Source: Actinernus sp. WN-2022 (lineage: Eukaryota; Cnidaria; Anthozoa; Actiniaria; Actinernidae). Taken from it: DNA of 64,000 bases. The stretch is taken from assembly GCA_030867875.1 (NCBI GenBank), contig JAOWCC010000577.1, positions 156,046,344 to 156,110,343 of the forward strand, given 5' to 3'. Under the pieces are notes generated by a model. The model had not been told where the DNA came from, ran no database searches, and worked only from the letters and a program-made list of their open reading frames with translations. The translations under genes were made by a program, and so were the position numbers. Shown here in pieces: positions 1-11,409 of the stretch. How positions within the stretch are numbered: the first letter of the stretch is position 1; every line of letters starts with the position of its first letter.

Positions 1-24
1 TAAACTCGAGTTACCCGAAGTAAA

Positions 25-730
25 GGACATAATGGGAAAACCTGATATTTTTGGAATTATAGAAACACATGCAAATGAGAATTCGAACCTATCGGTTGAT
101 TCATTTAAACATTAGTGCTTCCGTTAAAAGGCATTTTGGAGGTATTGCGGTATATATAAGTAACGCGACACCGGAGGTGTAAGTTATATTCCTACATGTA
201 CATCAAATAATAATGCTATATGGTGTAAAATTGACAAATCGTACTTAAATATGCAGGATGACATATTTCTTGGAACTGCAAAAAATCTAATGATGAAGAC
301 CTCATGAATGAATTAGAGGAAGACTTCTTACATTTCTCAAGTAAAGGTAGAGTTGTTCTGCAGGGCGACCTAAATGCGCGAACTGGCGACCTGCAAGAAT
401 TCATTCTTCTGGATGAAAACAGGTATATAGATCTTCCGGAAGACTATCAGCTAGATATAAACGATAAGTGATATTCAGAAGACGAGGATAAAACTGACCT
501 TAGAGGGAGGTTATTAATAGAAACCTGCACGGGAAACAACCTTACAATTCGAATGGTAGAGTTGCAGGTGACAACAGAGGCAAAAAGACCTGTCACAAGT
601 ACAACAGCTCTAGTTTGGTAGACTATGTATATATATAGTGCGGATATGATACCTCTTGCTTATTATTTAAAGGTAAATCCTCTCAGGCCTCATATTTCTG
701 ATCACTGTCACATCTCTTTCATGTTTAAGA
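25..730 (+). pseudogene. LINE endonuclease domain remnant
   Basis: Translation in shifting frames gives endonuclease/exonuclease/phosphatase (EEP) landmarks: an N-terminal stretch with PDIFGIIETHA (about 42-75), GDLNART (about 364-384) and a C-terminal SDH motif (about 700-708). These are the metal-binding and catalytic signatures of the target-site nicking nuclease of LINEs. Stops and frame breaks (for example the TGA near 469) disable it. The N-terminal start lies left of the window. Confidence 0.75.
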
Positions 731-1099
731 TTTCCAAACCTACACTACATCAGACCGGCCACTCCCATAAAGTAACTCAGCATAAAAAAATGCTGTGGAG
801 GGAAGATGTAAAAGACAAAATAATAGAGTTACTCAACTCTAACAAGTATAAAGAACAGCTAGCAAATGTAACAGATAGCTTCAGCAAAAACAAAGACATA
901 AATATAGTCACTGGAAACTTTACCAAGGTACTTACAGGATTGTGTGAGAACGCTGAAATAAAATATAGCTCAAGTAGAGAAAAACACCCTTCTAAAAAGC
1001 CTCACGATTGTAAGTAGTACACAGAAAAAAGGCGTCTGGAGCTTCTAGGAAAGCGTTTATGCAGAAACCCGACTGATCATTCAATCAGGAGTAATTTAC

Positions 1100-2956
1100 A
1101 TGAAAATAAACACAAATTCAAAAAGACTTTCCAGGAAGAAAAAAAATAACTTAATAAATAACAGCTTAAAGGGTATAGATTTAAAAGATACAAAAGGAAC
1201 GTGGAAAGTGCTGAAAAAGTTATTCAACCTTAACAAGACAACGAATGCTAAGAAACATCTAGTAGAGAATAAGGATTTTTATCATCACTTTAGGAAGCTG
1301 AATCAAAAACAAGATAGTTACACTGAAGCTGATCGCTCTAGTCTAGAAGACATAGAAAACTTCGGTCCCCTAGATTTTGAAATCAGTGAACAGGAGATCT
1401 GTGATGCTATACAATGTAGGTCGTCTTAAAAGTATTAAATCACCAGGTAGAGATAACATTCTTAATGAATTACTGAAATGCACCAAAGAGCAACTAAAAG
1501 CTCCGATTGTTCGTCTTTTTAATCTGGTTATTGTATCAGGCAACTTCCCAAATGAGTGGTGCTATGGCCATATAATCCCTTTACACAAGAAGGGATCTCA
1601 AGACGATGTAGAAAACTACAGAGGCATAACCTTACTTTCGTCGTTAGGTAAACTCTTCACCTCTGTGCTTAACAAGAGACTTTATGATTATCTTGTCTCC
1701 AATGGGGTCTTAAAACCCGAGCAAGGGAGATTTCGAAAAAAGCATAGAACAGTCGATAGCATATTTATTGTCAAGATAAGTATGTTAGAAGCAAGCAAAA
1801 GTGGAAAAGGAATTTGCTTTTTGCATGTTTTGTAGACTTTAAAAAAGCTTTCGATAGTATACCATGAAATAAACTCTTTGAAAAAATGAGGAAAGATTAG
1901 GGATAACTGGAAAATTTTATTCGTTGATCACCTCCATGTATTCAAATGACATACATGTATCTGTGGTCAAAACTGAGGACCAGATATCACCAAGCTTTAA
2001 ATGCTTCACCGGTGTGAAGCAGGGATGCATGTTGTCACCGACGCTGTTTAATCTTTTCCTTCACGACTTACCAGAAACATTTAATAAGAATATGTCAGAC
2101 TTAGTTGAAGCGCAAGACAAAAAAAATAACTGTCTCTTGTATGCGGATGATCTTGTTTTAATATCTAAGTCTTACATCGGTTTACAAAATCAGTTAGAAT
2201 ATCTTCATAACTATTGTTCAAAATCGAAAATTAATGTTAACTTAGAAAAAAATAAAATTATGATATTTAACAATAATGGAAAGACCTTAAATAATTATAG
2301 ATTCTAATACGATAACAAATTATTAGACAATGTTAAAAAATACAAATACCTTGGGCTTACTTTTACATCTGTTGGAACTCTAGCTTTTGCAAGAGAAGAA
2401 CTAAAAAAAGTGGCCCTAAAAGCATTATTTAGAGATGGAAAAGCATTTTAGAACAGACATTTCAATAACTGCAAGGCTTTTTGATTGCTTAATCAGACCA
2501 ATATTACTCTATGGGAGCGAAGTCTGGGGAGTAGATATGTAAACAAATCTAGACAAAGATCCAGCTGAACAGGTACACATGAAGTTTTGCAAAATGCTCT
2601 TGGGGGTCAACAAGACTGCAGTAAATAACGCGTGTCGGGCTGAGCTGGGAAGGCTGCCCCTGAAGCATCAAGCAATCAATAGAAGCTTTTCATTATGGAC
2701 ATCGTATTTATCATCAGATAAGTCAAAATTATCAGACAAGGCAATGTTTGATTGCATTAATAGGGCCCACCCATACAGCTGGACAGAGAAACTAAAAAAC
2801 GTAATTGACCTACTTGGTTTAGACCCTTCAACGTTTCTCATAAAGAGAATACTCAACAATCTAGGTCAAAGATCCAAAGATATCGAAATCCAAAACTGGC
2901 ATGGAGAAATTCATAATGACGAAAGAAAAAAAATCCATCTCATACCAATAAGCTAA
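1100..2956 (+). pseudogene. LINE reverse transcriptase remnant
   Basis: Recognisable RT blocks in several frames: KSPGRDNI (about 1,440), a region ending in NYRGITLLSSLGK (about 1,613-1,652), a motif-A-like DFKKAFDSIP that needs a frame change (about 1,835-1,865), GVKQGCMLSPTLFNLF (about 2,011-2,058) and the catalytic YADDLVLIS (about 2,140-2,167). Downstream, CKMLLGVNKT (about 2,587) is the usual C-terminal region of such proteins. At least four interruptions are visible (near 1,430, 1,835, 2,307 and 2,450), so it cannot make a functional protein. Confidence 0.85.
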
Positions 2957-3010
2957 GAACATATAGATTTAAACATAATTACACCCAAGAGGAATATCTC
3001 AAAAACGTAA

Positions 3011-5470
3011 GTGTAGTTAAGCACAGGCAATTATATATTTATGACAATCTGATGAAGTTTTGCTTCAAGTACAAGCATTTATGAACTCGAACAAAAGACT
3101 ATTCTTTTTTGAAGAAGTTTGGCATCAAGTACAAGCATTTATGAACTCGGACAAAATATTTTCTATTAATAATTTTTTGTATTTTTTTCCCTAAATTCGA
3201 GCTTCAAAACTTGGGGTGCAGCTTATCTACGGGTGTGGCTTATACACAAGTCTTTACGGTAAATGATCAAAATTTGTGAGATATAGCTGTGCTGGGAAGC
3301 CTGCAATCGTGTTTCAGTTTTCAATACATTTTTCTGTAAATTTTGCCGCAGACTTTGACTCATTATTACAGACAAATGTATGGAAAACTGAAAACATGAT
3401 TGCATGCTTCCCAGAACAGCTACATCCTTCAAATTTGGAGCAGTTAATCTTTTACCTGGTAACTTCAATTCAATTTGACAGAAATCATTCGGCATCAGAT
3501 TCCCATACAAACACAGACTGTATTTTGTACCATGTTTGCACCCCTTTTAAAATGTTGGAATAAACCACAAACTGGTCTATTATCGGACAGTTTATTTTGA
3601 TCACTTCCAGTCCTATAACGAAGAGCCCTATGGCCAATGTTTTTCTTCCTTCATGATCGTTAATAGTTGTGGCAACATTTGTATAACCTGATTCCTCTAG
3701 AATTTCACTATTCTCCCTGAAAATCGACTGAAGATATCTGTTGTTGACAAACTCATTATTGGACAGATTAACCAATTATCGTACAAGCAATACCCATTAT
3801 TGGACACTCAATGTGTGGGTGCTTTGTAATCATGGGAAAACCTTTAAAAAATGTTTGGATTGAGGCTAGAGTTAAGGCCTGTAAAACATACTTCATTTAG
3901 GTCAAGAATAGCAGGAATAAGCATAGTGTTCCCTCGTTGCATTTACATGTAGTTGTTTTATAGGTTCTTCATTGTGCTATAAAGTATGCCTCGAGTTTTT
4001 ACATTCTTATAATAAACCGTTTCTTTGCCTTTTTCTGACACTATAAATTTGTTGTTTACACTCTGGACAAAAAGGAATTCCTGCCAAAAGCAATTCCCAC
4101 CATGGCTGCTATGCGCCAGTTCGTCATGTTTCATCAACAGGGTGTCCAATAGATCCTTTGTATGTGACGTCATCAAAATTCTAAAATCTAAACTATGAGA
4201 TATATGAAGCTGTTCTTTTAATATGATTTAGATATCGGTATTCTCAGTACCCTTCGAAAGATTTACCTCGATACGGTGATTTGTTTTTGAGTTACAGTAC
4301 TTTGAATTTTGTGACAGCCCCAGGTCAGCGTGTTTCCTAAATGTTGAGGAAATCCATATATTCGGCCAATTTCAAATTTTAGACTTGATAAACCTTTAAA
4401 AGTGATATCTAAAGTGTTTTGAAGTGAATGCTAATCATATTGATGGGGAAAACAGCTTTATTTGTAGAGTACGTTTTTGGCCGCCATCTTGGTGTACTAA
4501 AGCTGTACACCAACATGGCCGCCGCATACTAATTACACTAAATTGTTCGAATATTATTTGGCCGACAGCTCAGTTACGAAGTACTCTATTGCTCCAAAAT
4601 TTCGGTCATTTCTATATTTTTACCTGCTCTATACACAGCATTAAAAATATTTTACTAATATAAGTTTTTTCATGAGGCAATTTTTTTTGTGACGTCAATG
4701 CAAACGATCAATAGTAAGGTTTGCAGAGTTACCATATTCACTCACTGATAAGCTGCACCTTTTTACCCGAAATCTTCGCTTAAAATCGGGGGTGCGGCTT
4801 ATCTGCAAGAACATCTACCGAACATAAGGTCCAGAAATTTCCATAAATTAACATTTAAAAGAAATACTAAGCAACACTGATAAATACTACACCAAACCAA
4901 AATAAAGTAAGCACTGGCCATTGCTTTTGCAAGTTTGATGGCTCCTAACAGATCCATTTACATGTATGTTATGAATATTTGTTCCTCTGCAAGCGATTAA
5001 ATACCACGCTAAATGGCACAATGTTTCTTTGTAGCTTTGCACTTTAACAGCAAATTTATTGAACAGATCTTCCACCTCTCTTTGAGTAACAAGTTTATCT
5101 GCAATAGATGGCTTCCGGATATCCTTTTAGGCATGATAGCAACAGACAGCTGATGAAAAAGCGAACTACTCCATGTTGTTTTGACTTCGTTCAGCAAAAA
5201 CAAAACGTTTAGTGTCCAGTTCTCTCTCTTCCAACATGTGCCTGGTTACTAAGCTATGGATGAACGTGAGCACGTTGTTGGCTTCGTTGACATGTAAAAT
5301 TTGATCTAAAAGGTGACCTGAATGAACAGATCCTGGTAAACAAACACTATGGAAAGATAAATCATATATCTAAGTATGTAGACATGAAGTTTAATTATAC
5401 TATTTCAGAGCTGAAATTACAGGTACAACTTTGGAATTTTCTCCAGTTTGAAAGTCCGATGAAGGTTTAT
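3011..5470. other. Gene-free repeat-rich region
   Basis: No convincing gene. Two places (about 3,195-3,260 and 4,745-4,810) share the phrase 'GGGTGCGGCTTATCT' or a close variant, which looks like ends of a dispersed DNA element. Arms around 3,285-3,330 and 3,370-3,425 are roughly complementary. Short open frames on both strands match nothing I recognise. Confidence 0.5.
4479..4523. repeat. Short perfect-type hairpin with GCCGCCATCTTGG arms
   Basis: A 19-bp arm (4,479-4,497) pairs with 4,505-4,523 across a 7-nt loop with one mismatch. The same core (GTGTACACCAACATGGC-like) forms another inverted pair at 54,676-54,748, so this is a dispersed element. Confidence 0.7.
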
Positions 5471-5499
5471 ACAATGTACATGTACGTTTGATATTCTTC

Positions 5500-6782
5500 C
5501 AAAAAACTTTTTTCTACATGTACGCCGACAACACCACGGTTTACTGCATTAATAAGGATGCTGACCAGGCGGTTGCTCAGTTAAATGAAGTTCGTCAAGA
5601 ACTGTACATCTGGTGCCTCAATAACAGGCTTACACCACACCTAAACAAGTGCGAGGCTCTGCTAATTTATTATGCATTCTAGTTATACTATGGGACTGAT
5701 TGCACCCGTGAGAATAGGGAACTCTCGAATTAAGTGGGTTAAGAAATCCCGACTATTAGGCATGACGGTTGATAATAACTTAAAGTGCCAATGACATCAA
5801 AAAATTGATCCCGTTTTTATTTCATTTTATTAAATTATAGGCTTCCCTTAGCCATTTTGTGCAATGATAAATCAATTTGGAGAGCGTGAACATAATTTTA
5901 TTTCTTATCGAAGTCAGGCATAATTGCCAAAATTAGGCGACAATTTTTATGCCGTTAAAGATATGCTAATCACATGCGTGATGTCACTAGGTCCTACATT
6001 TATATTCACAAAAGTAAATATGGCTGACTGCAAGGATTCTATTAGAAAAATTATGGCCATCGTCAAAGATTTCTCAAAGTATTACATATTTAAATTGAAA
6101 ACTGGTCAAAAATGCATTTATTTTGTAGTATTTATGGAGACGAATATAAATGCACAGACCTAGTGACGTCACGCATGTGATTACCATATCTTTAACGGCA
6201 GAAAAAGTGTCGCCTGATTTTGGCAATTTTGCCTGACTTCGATACGAAAAAAAATATGTTCGCGCTCTCAAAATTGATTTTTAATTGCACAAAATGACTA
6301 AGAGAAGCCTAGAATTTCATAAAATAAAATAAAAACGGGATCAAATTTTTCATTTCATTGGCACTTTAAGTTGGATCCCACATACAGTAGAACTGAAAAA
6401 GAGTTATGCTAATAAATTAGGGCTACTGAAAAGATCTAGATTTCTGCCAAAACATGTACTAGAGAAACTCTATTTCTCAGTTATACTGCCTTCGGTGAAC
6501 TATGGCATGGTGTTGTGGGGGAGTTGTTATAATTTGGATAATATTACATCACTTGAGAAGCTTCATAGTAGAGCCGCAAAAATAATGTACAATCTCCCCA
6601 GAGACGCATCTTCCACAGATGCTCTGAAGCTTGCCAGTTGGTATTCACTCAGTATTTATCATAAGCTTGTATTGTTTAAGACAATGCACAAGGCATTCCA
6701 CGCTAGGTTACCAGATTTTTTATGCGATCAGATATTAGTTAAGAGGACTAGCCATTATAATCTAAGAGTAGCAGATTCCCTA
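5500..6782 (+). pseudogene. Second LINE reverse transcriptase fragment, interrupted by a MITE
   Basis: The first part (about 5,509-5,779) starts at the catalytic YADNTTVY block and runs through NRLTPHLNKCEALL, with a frame change near 5,682, to a segment ending GMTVDNN. The second part (6,370-6,782) carries the RT C-terminal 'thumb' region, including LHSRAAKIMYNLPR. Removing the element at 5,784-6,365 and one TTAA copy puts the two halves back in frame. Everything upstream of motif C is missing, as is the end beyond about 6,782, where a G-rich repeat follows. Confidence 0.8.
5784..6365. mobile_element. 582-bp MITE with TTAA target duplication
   Basis: The ends are AGTGCCAATGA and its inverse TCATTGGCACT, flanked by TTAA at 5,780-5,783 and 6,366-6,369. 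The inverted arms extend for about 210 bp on each side. TTAA target duplications are typical of piggyBac-type transposition, so this is probably a non-autonomous piggyBac-like foldback element. No transposase is encoded. Confidence 0.88.
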
Positions 6783-8380
6783 GCCTGCTTGCCGGCTCTC
6801 CTGTATTTTTTTTCGGTCGTTTCTTTTCGGATTGGGTCACCTGTGGCACGCGGTCAAAATGGGGTGAGGACAAAAATGAAAGGAGGGGGAGGGGAAGGGG
6901 AAAGGAGGGGAAGAAAGGAGAGCCTGCACGAATGCCATTGTTTCCGGAGTATTTACCGTTCGTCCACGAACGGAAAATTCCCATTGGCTAGAATGTGACA
7001 GGTGACAAGTTTGGCATTAAGCACACACGAAACCGAATCCCGTGTGACATATGTAGTTACATCGGTCGTAACACAAACAGAGACATTTCCATTCGGCTGA
7101 AGTATTACTACTTTCACACTGGTCTCCTTCGTTTCTGTAACAACATCAATATTTAAATGTTGAGTGAACACTTCATCTGCACTTTACTCCTGTTGAACTT
7201 GAAACAAATACTTTCTCGACGACCGCGAAGAAGTCGTTTTTATTGGTAAATATTCAGACCGTGGTTGTTTTCTTGCCAACAGGCTTCGATCGGGTGTCAA
7301 AACTGTTGTTGGTAGCTGGCGTTTGCTTCGAATGGCTTCAGGACTAGGACTACTGCAAACATCTGTGGATAATTTTTGTCGCCTTTGCAAGTGTTGATCC
7401 AGGTTGTTCTGGAGTTATTTCTAAGGATAATCTTTTAATTCCTTCCAAATGCAAACGTGAAGGAAGCGCGAGTGATCACGTAATCTACCGTAGGATTTGT
7501 AACAGCCACAAATCGTGAGCTTGGGCTGCCTGTGTCCTGTGGAGCTGTACTGCTCTCAGAGTTGTACTGCTTTCCAACTTCCTGGTGTAGTTGTACTGCT
7601 TTCAGGTTTTATTTTATTTTTTTAGGCTCGGATAGGCGTGAAAACGTTTTTGTGTGCCTCCTCTAGTAAGATATTCACTTGTTTGCATTGGGTGCCTTGG
7701 AATTCAATCTATCCGATAATAGGTTGTGTTACCTTATAGTTATATATTTAGGGAAAGTTAAAACCTATAAGAAACGAGTGAGGTTGTTGACCTACAACCA
7801 GTAAATTGCATTGTACAACAATGCAACGCAACAGATCTAGAGTCAACATAATTATAGGTCTAACTCAGGTTAAAACAATAAATGAAAAATAAATCATAAA
7901 GTAATTGCATTTAGTGAAAGAATTTTAAAGAATTTCAAGATTTTATTGATTTACCTGAATGGCAGCCCCACAAAGATGGTAGGAATAGGATGCACACCTA
8001 GTGAGTAGCCTAGTCTAAACTATAATTATAAACTGTGAAAGATCAATTCCTAGTCATGTTTGGCTAGGAAAGCGTGTTGTTAGTGCAGAAATGCGATTTA
8101 TGACTCTTAGATCCTTTAAAGCAAGCCAATGAGATCAGAACCACCAAAGTGGAACTAAATTTTTCTCTGACTTTGATTGAACGAAAATCGATATAAACGC
8201 CATGGCGTTTTACTATAATGACCAGCCAAGATGTTATCTTGCGCTGAAAAATATACCAGTCTTAATACCTCACGCTAAGCCACACATAAGTCTGGTTACA
8301 AGCTTTGGTTATAAAACGGTCAGGTTAGCTAAAACATAGTAAAACATAGTACAACATAATGATGTATTAAATATTATTAC
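6783..8380. other. No confident gene; G-rich repeat and unassigned open frames
   Basis: 6,783-6,945 is a G/A-rich block bounded by GCCTGC...CTCTCC and GGAGAGCCTGC, which look like short inverted ends. 6,950-7,390 holds two unassigned - strand open frames with no domain I recognise. 7,400-8,380 is AT-rich and appears empty. I searched it for further kinase exons belonging to the gene at 8,381-8,657 and found none. Confidence 0.45.
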
Positions 8381-8438
8381 CTGCTTCTACTTTGACCACT
8401 TTGACAGCCGCTAAGTCACCAGTTGCAATCACACGCGC
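8381..8438 (-). CDS. MAP4K-like exon 2
   Basis: 58 nt, entered in phase 0 after TTTCGTAG and left in phase 1 at GTAATA. It encodes the beta-3 strand with the catalytic lysine (LAAVKVVKVEAG). Confidence 0.75.
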
Positions 8439-8657
8439 CTACGAAAACACATGATGCATACATGTAAGTTTAGCTATTAGGTTCATTGAGTTCAATTAAA
8501 AGTCATCTCATGGGAATCTGAAGTTGTTGAAAACGATGGAGTAATTTTCACAAACCTTGAACACATCGCCGTAAGTCCCACCTCCAACTTTCTCGATCAA
8601 CTCGAAGACTTTGTCGGGGTTTCCACGTGAAATTTGCGCTCTCAGCGGCACACTCAT
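8381..8657 (-). CDS. MAP4K/germinal-centre-type kinase, first two coding exons
   Basis: Two exons on the - strand encode the start of a STE20-family kinase of the MAP4K3/MAP4K5 kind, which acts in cytoplasmic JNK and stress signalling. Exon 1 (8,556-8,657, 34 codons) begins with ATG and holds the glycine-rich ATP loop GGGTYGDVFK. It ends at a GT donor in phase 0. Exon 2 (8,381-8,438) follows a TAG acceptor and contains the ATP-anchoring lysine in AAVKVVKVE, ending at a GTAATA donor. Together they make about 54 residues of the kinase N-lobe. The alpha-C helix, the HRD and DFG motifs and the C-terminal citron-homology region are not seen at lower coordinates. They may be in distant exons left of the window, or the gene may be broken here. 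Confidence 0.75.
8556..8657 (-). CDS. MAP4K-like exon 1
   Basis: Start codon at 8,657-8,655 (- strand). It encodes residues 1-34, ending in the glycine loop GGGTYGDVFK. The donor reads AAG/GTTTG. Confidence 0.75.
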
Positions 8658-11409
8658 ATTACTTGAAGCCTCCCCTGGCAGTCCTTATATGCTGTTCACC
8701 TACATGAAACCTTCCCAAGGCAAAATCAGCACGTTCTTTGTGTTATATTGGATTGATAGAGAAATGCTTCATGTTGCGGAAAGCTCGAAGAAGTGAATAT
8801 GCAAATGTTGGACATTGCAAGCTTCCGTTGCCCATTCCATTGCCTCGACGTATCAGCGAACGAATATCGATTAGCATTTCGCGTTTTTCATAATCGTAGA
8901 CCTATCGCGATTTGTGTTCCCAGCGATGTGTGTTCCTGGGGGAGGGGTGGGGGGAGTGGGGGTACACGAATCGTTAGCGATTTGTGTACTCATTGTTCTA
9001 ACGAAAATTACAAAAAAAAAATATAGCAATGACTCCCCCACTGAGGGAGGTAAAAACCGGCATCAGCTGAGATCGCGATCAGCAGGAATATATATTAAAT
9101 CATTTTTAATAATATTATTATTGTTATTATTAAATTATGTTTTAAATGCAAGGGGAAATATATATTCCCCCGCAAAGAGCAAAGAAATTGATGTGTGACG
9201 TGAAATTGAGATACATGTATATTCTTAAGGTAACAGGAGCCCTTCAAGAGCGCTTCCCGAAAACTTTTAATTGCGCGCGTTAAATTCAAGAAAACTCCTA
9301 CAAAGTATATATTTTCTGAAAGCTTAATAAACATATATTGTAGAAAACAGCTTGATTTTCCTTATTATTAAATACTCTTTTATTTATTGTGATTTTAATC
9401 CGATTTCACCATACCTTATACCTGGACTCTCCTGTCCCTCGGGAATTGGACGGAATTCCGCGCTGAAACGATCTTCATATAAAAGTAGAGCTATCAATCT
9501 AAAAAACAGTGTATCTTATTCCGTCGCGAAAATAATCAACTGCAAAGATCTGGAATACCTTTTTTAGGGGTTGAAGAAAGAAACGTGAAAGTATCTCAAG
9601 AACAAAATAACGCATTAAAAAACTGAGACATTGTTTTTTTGTCAACATATTGATCTCGCCATATGCCAATTTTCAATCCGATCTATTAAAATCTAGAGGG
9701 ACAGGAGCTTCGAATATATGCTACAAAACTTGCATTTATGGTTTCAAAGTTTCCTGGCATCCCACTGAGGTTTGTTGACACAATTAACTTATCTGTCATT
9801 AAGAATGTCATTTTTCCAGTATTTGATGTTGAGCAGAAATCATGAGTGCACAGTGAAGGCAAAGACGAAGAAAGCGTAAAGAAACAGAAACAGACCAAAC
9901 CAGTACAATAACTGTTACGGAAGATCGTGTTCGGTTTCAGTCGGTTATTCGTCTTCGGCTCAGCTATCGAAGGCGAATCTACAGTCGAAACTTCGTGGCG
10001 AAGTTGATGGGCAATTGCACTCTTTCAAATTGGAATTGACTTTGCAGAATCTGCAACTTCTGCCCACTGATTAGGCCCTTATCGATTGTGCTAGCATAAG
10101 TTTTGGCATAATTTGGAAAAACGAGCATAATTTTTGCACTTTTTATAAAAGTAGCACTGCTAGCATAATCGGTATATTTTTTTGTTTTTTCTTGCTTGGT
10201 CTCTAAGATTGATTATTTTCAAGTTCTGTCCATGGTTCAGTCTAATTCGTCTGGGGAAGGGGGAAGAAGGTTACCGCAATACTGCGTCGTTGGTCGTCTA
10301 GACTCTAGAGGACTGGGCACACCGGAAGTAAAGATTGCGTCGGTCCCCCCGCTTTCACAGGCAACAAAATGGCGTCGAGCAACTTACAGATACGAGAAGA
10401 GCGGCCTGATAGGCCAGAACCCGCTCAAATTGCTAGAGATCGGAGCCTGAAGCAAACCAAAAGCAAATACACATTAAGTCACCGCTTCTACTGAGTCTGG
10501 AATGAAGTGCAGTAGTTAGTTGTGTTTTATCAGAGCAAGTGTGTAACTCAAGATAAAAAAGATATCGTGCTTTATTAACAATAAATATATAATTTTGGAT
10601 TTGTTTTGTGTTTTTTTTAAAGCATAATTTTCAAAAACGAGCATAATTTTGAGCATAATTTGGAAAAAAATCGGGCACTGCGAGTAGCATAGGGCCTACC
10701 ACTGATTATCTTGGTTATAAAAAGTCGGGGAGCTAGGATCGGAAAAAAATGGTTTCGTTCAACCCACTCCACAGTAAAGGTTTGACAACGGATTCTGGTA
10801 GAGTGAGCACTCCTGATTAACGCTAGGTACGTTGTACAGCGATGTTTTGGTCGGCTACCGGAAGTGCAGCATGAAAACGAGGCTAAGATAAAATAATTGA
10901 AATAGGCGTTGTATTTTTAAAATCGTGCAAAACGTAATAAAAATATAAAAAGACATTGCCCTCTGTCGCCTAGACTATATGTCACGTGACCCACCAAGCT
11001 TACTTCCGGAAAATGTACTTCCGGTTTTATTAATACGTTTACTATTGTACCCTTGTCCCCTCAGACGCGTGGAAAAATGGCACGAAAGGTTTCGTTTTAA
11101 GGTCCCGTCCACATGCATACGCTTTTTAACCTATCTATTTTATTGTTTAGGTAATGACTTGGACACCTCTCCTATAGGGAAAAAACGCCGAAAATGCATA
11201 CATTTGGAAGGTTTCTTAGGACGTATCCACGCTTTTTTCTATTGTGTAAGTTAATCAGCTGATTGTTTTGGATTCTCGCGAGGACGCCTATAACAATAGA
11301 AAAACGAAAAAAACGTATGCACCATGAACATGGGCTAATAACTAAACCTGCAACAAAAAGTCTTCACTTTATTACCTAGCTACGGTGTAAGCTGCTATTG
11401 TCTTTCCTA
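8658..11409. other. Gene-free region with low-complexity and repeat DNA
   Basis: No gene recognised. About 10,085-10,160 and 10,620-10,700 share several GAGCATAATTT phrases and flank a segment (10,200-10,450) of different composition, as in a transposable element. About 11,085-11,320 has loosely inverted ends (CGCTTTTTTCTATTG against CAATAGAAAAACG). Confidence 0.4.

Larger units (their letters stand above)
1..3010 (+). mobile_element. Degenerate non-LTR retrotransposon (LINE), endonuclease plus RT
   Basis: A long run of retrotransposon coding sequence broken by stops and frame changes. It holds an AP-type endonuclease (about 25-730), a linker rich in Lys and Asn (780-1,430), reverse transcriptase (1,430-2,310) and a C-terminal region (2,330-2,956). 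The 5' end lies outside the window. Just past the coding part, two direct copies of a motif around 'AAGTACAAGCATTTATGAAC' (about 3,065-3,155) may belong to the 3' end. The clade was not determined. The many lesions show an old, inactive copy. Confidence 0.85.

Noticed and set aside
3485..4176. Two - strand open frames of 96 and 72 codons
   Set aside because: No domain recognised and no splice or codon evidence; treated as chance.
4887..5203. Overlapping - strand open frames as a transposase fragment
   Set aside because: Some resemblance to transposon protein style, but I could not place any conserved motif.
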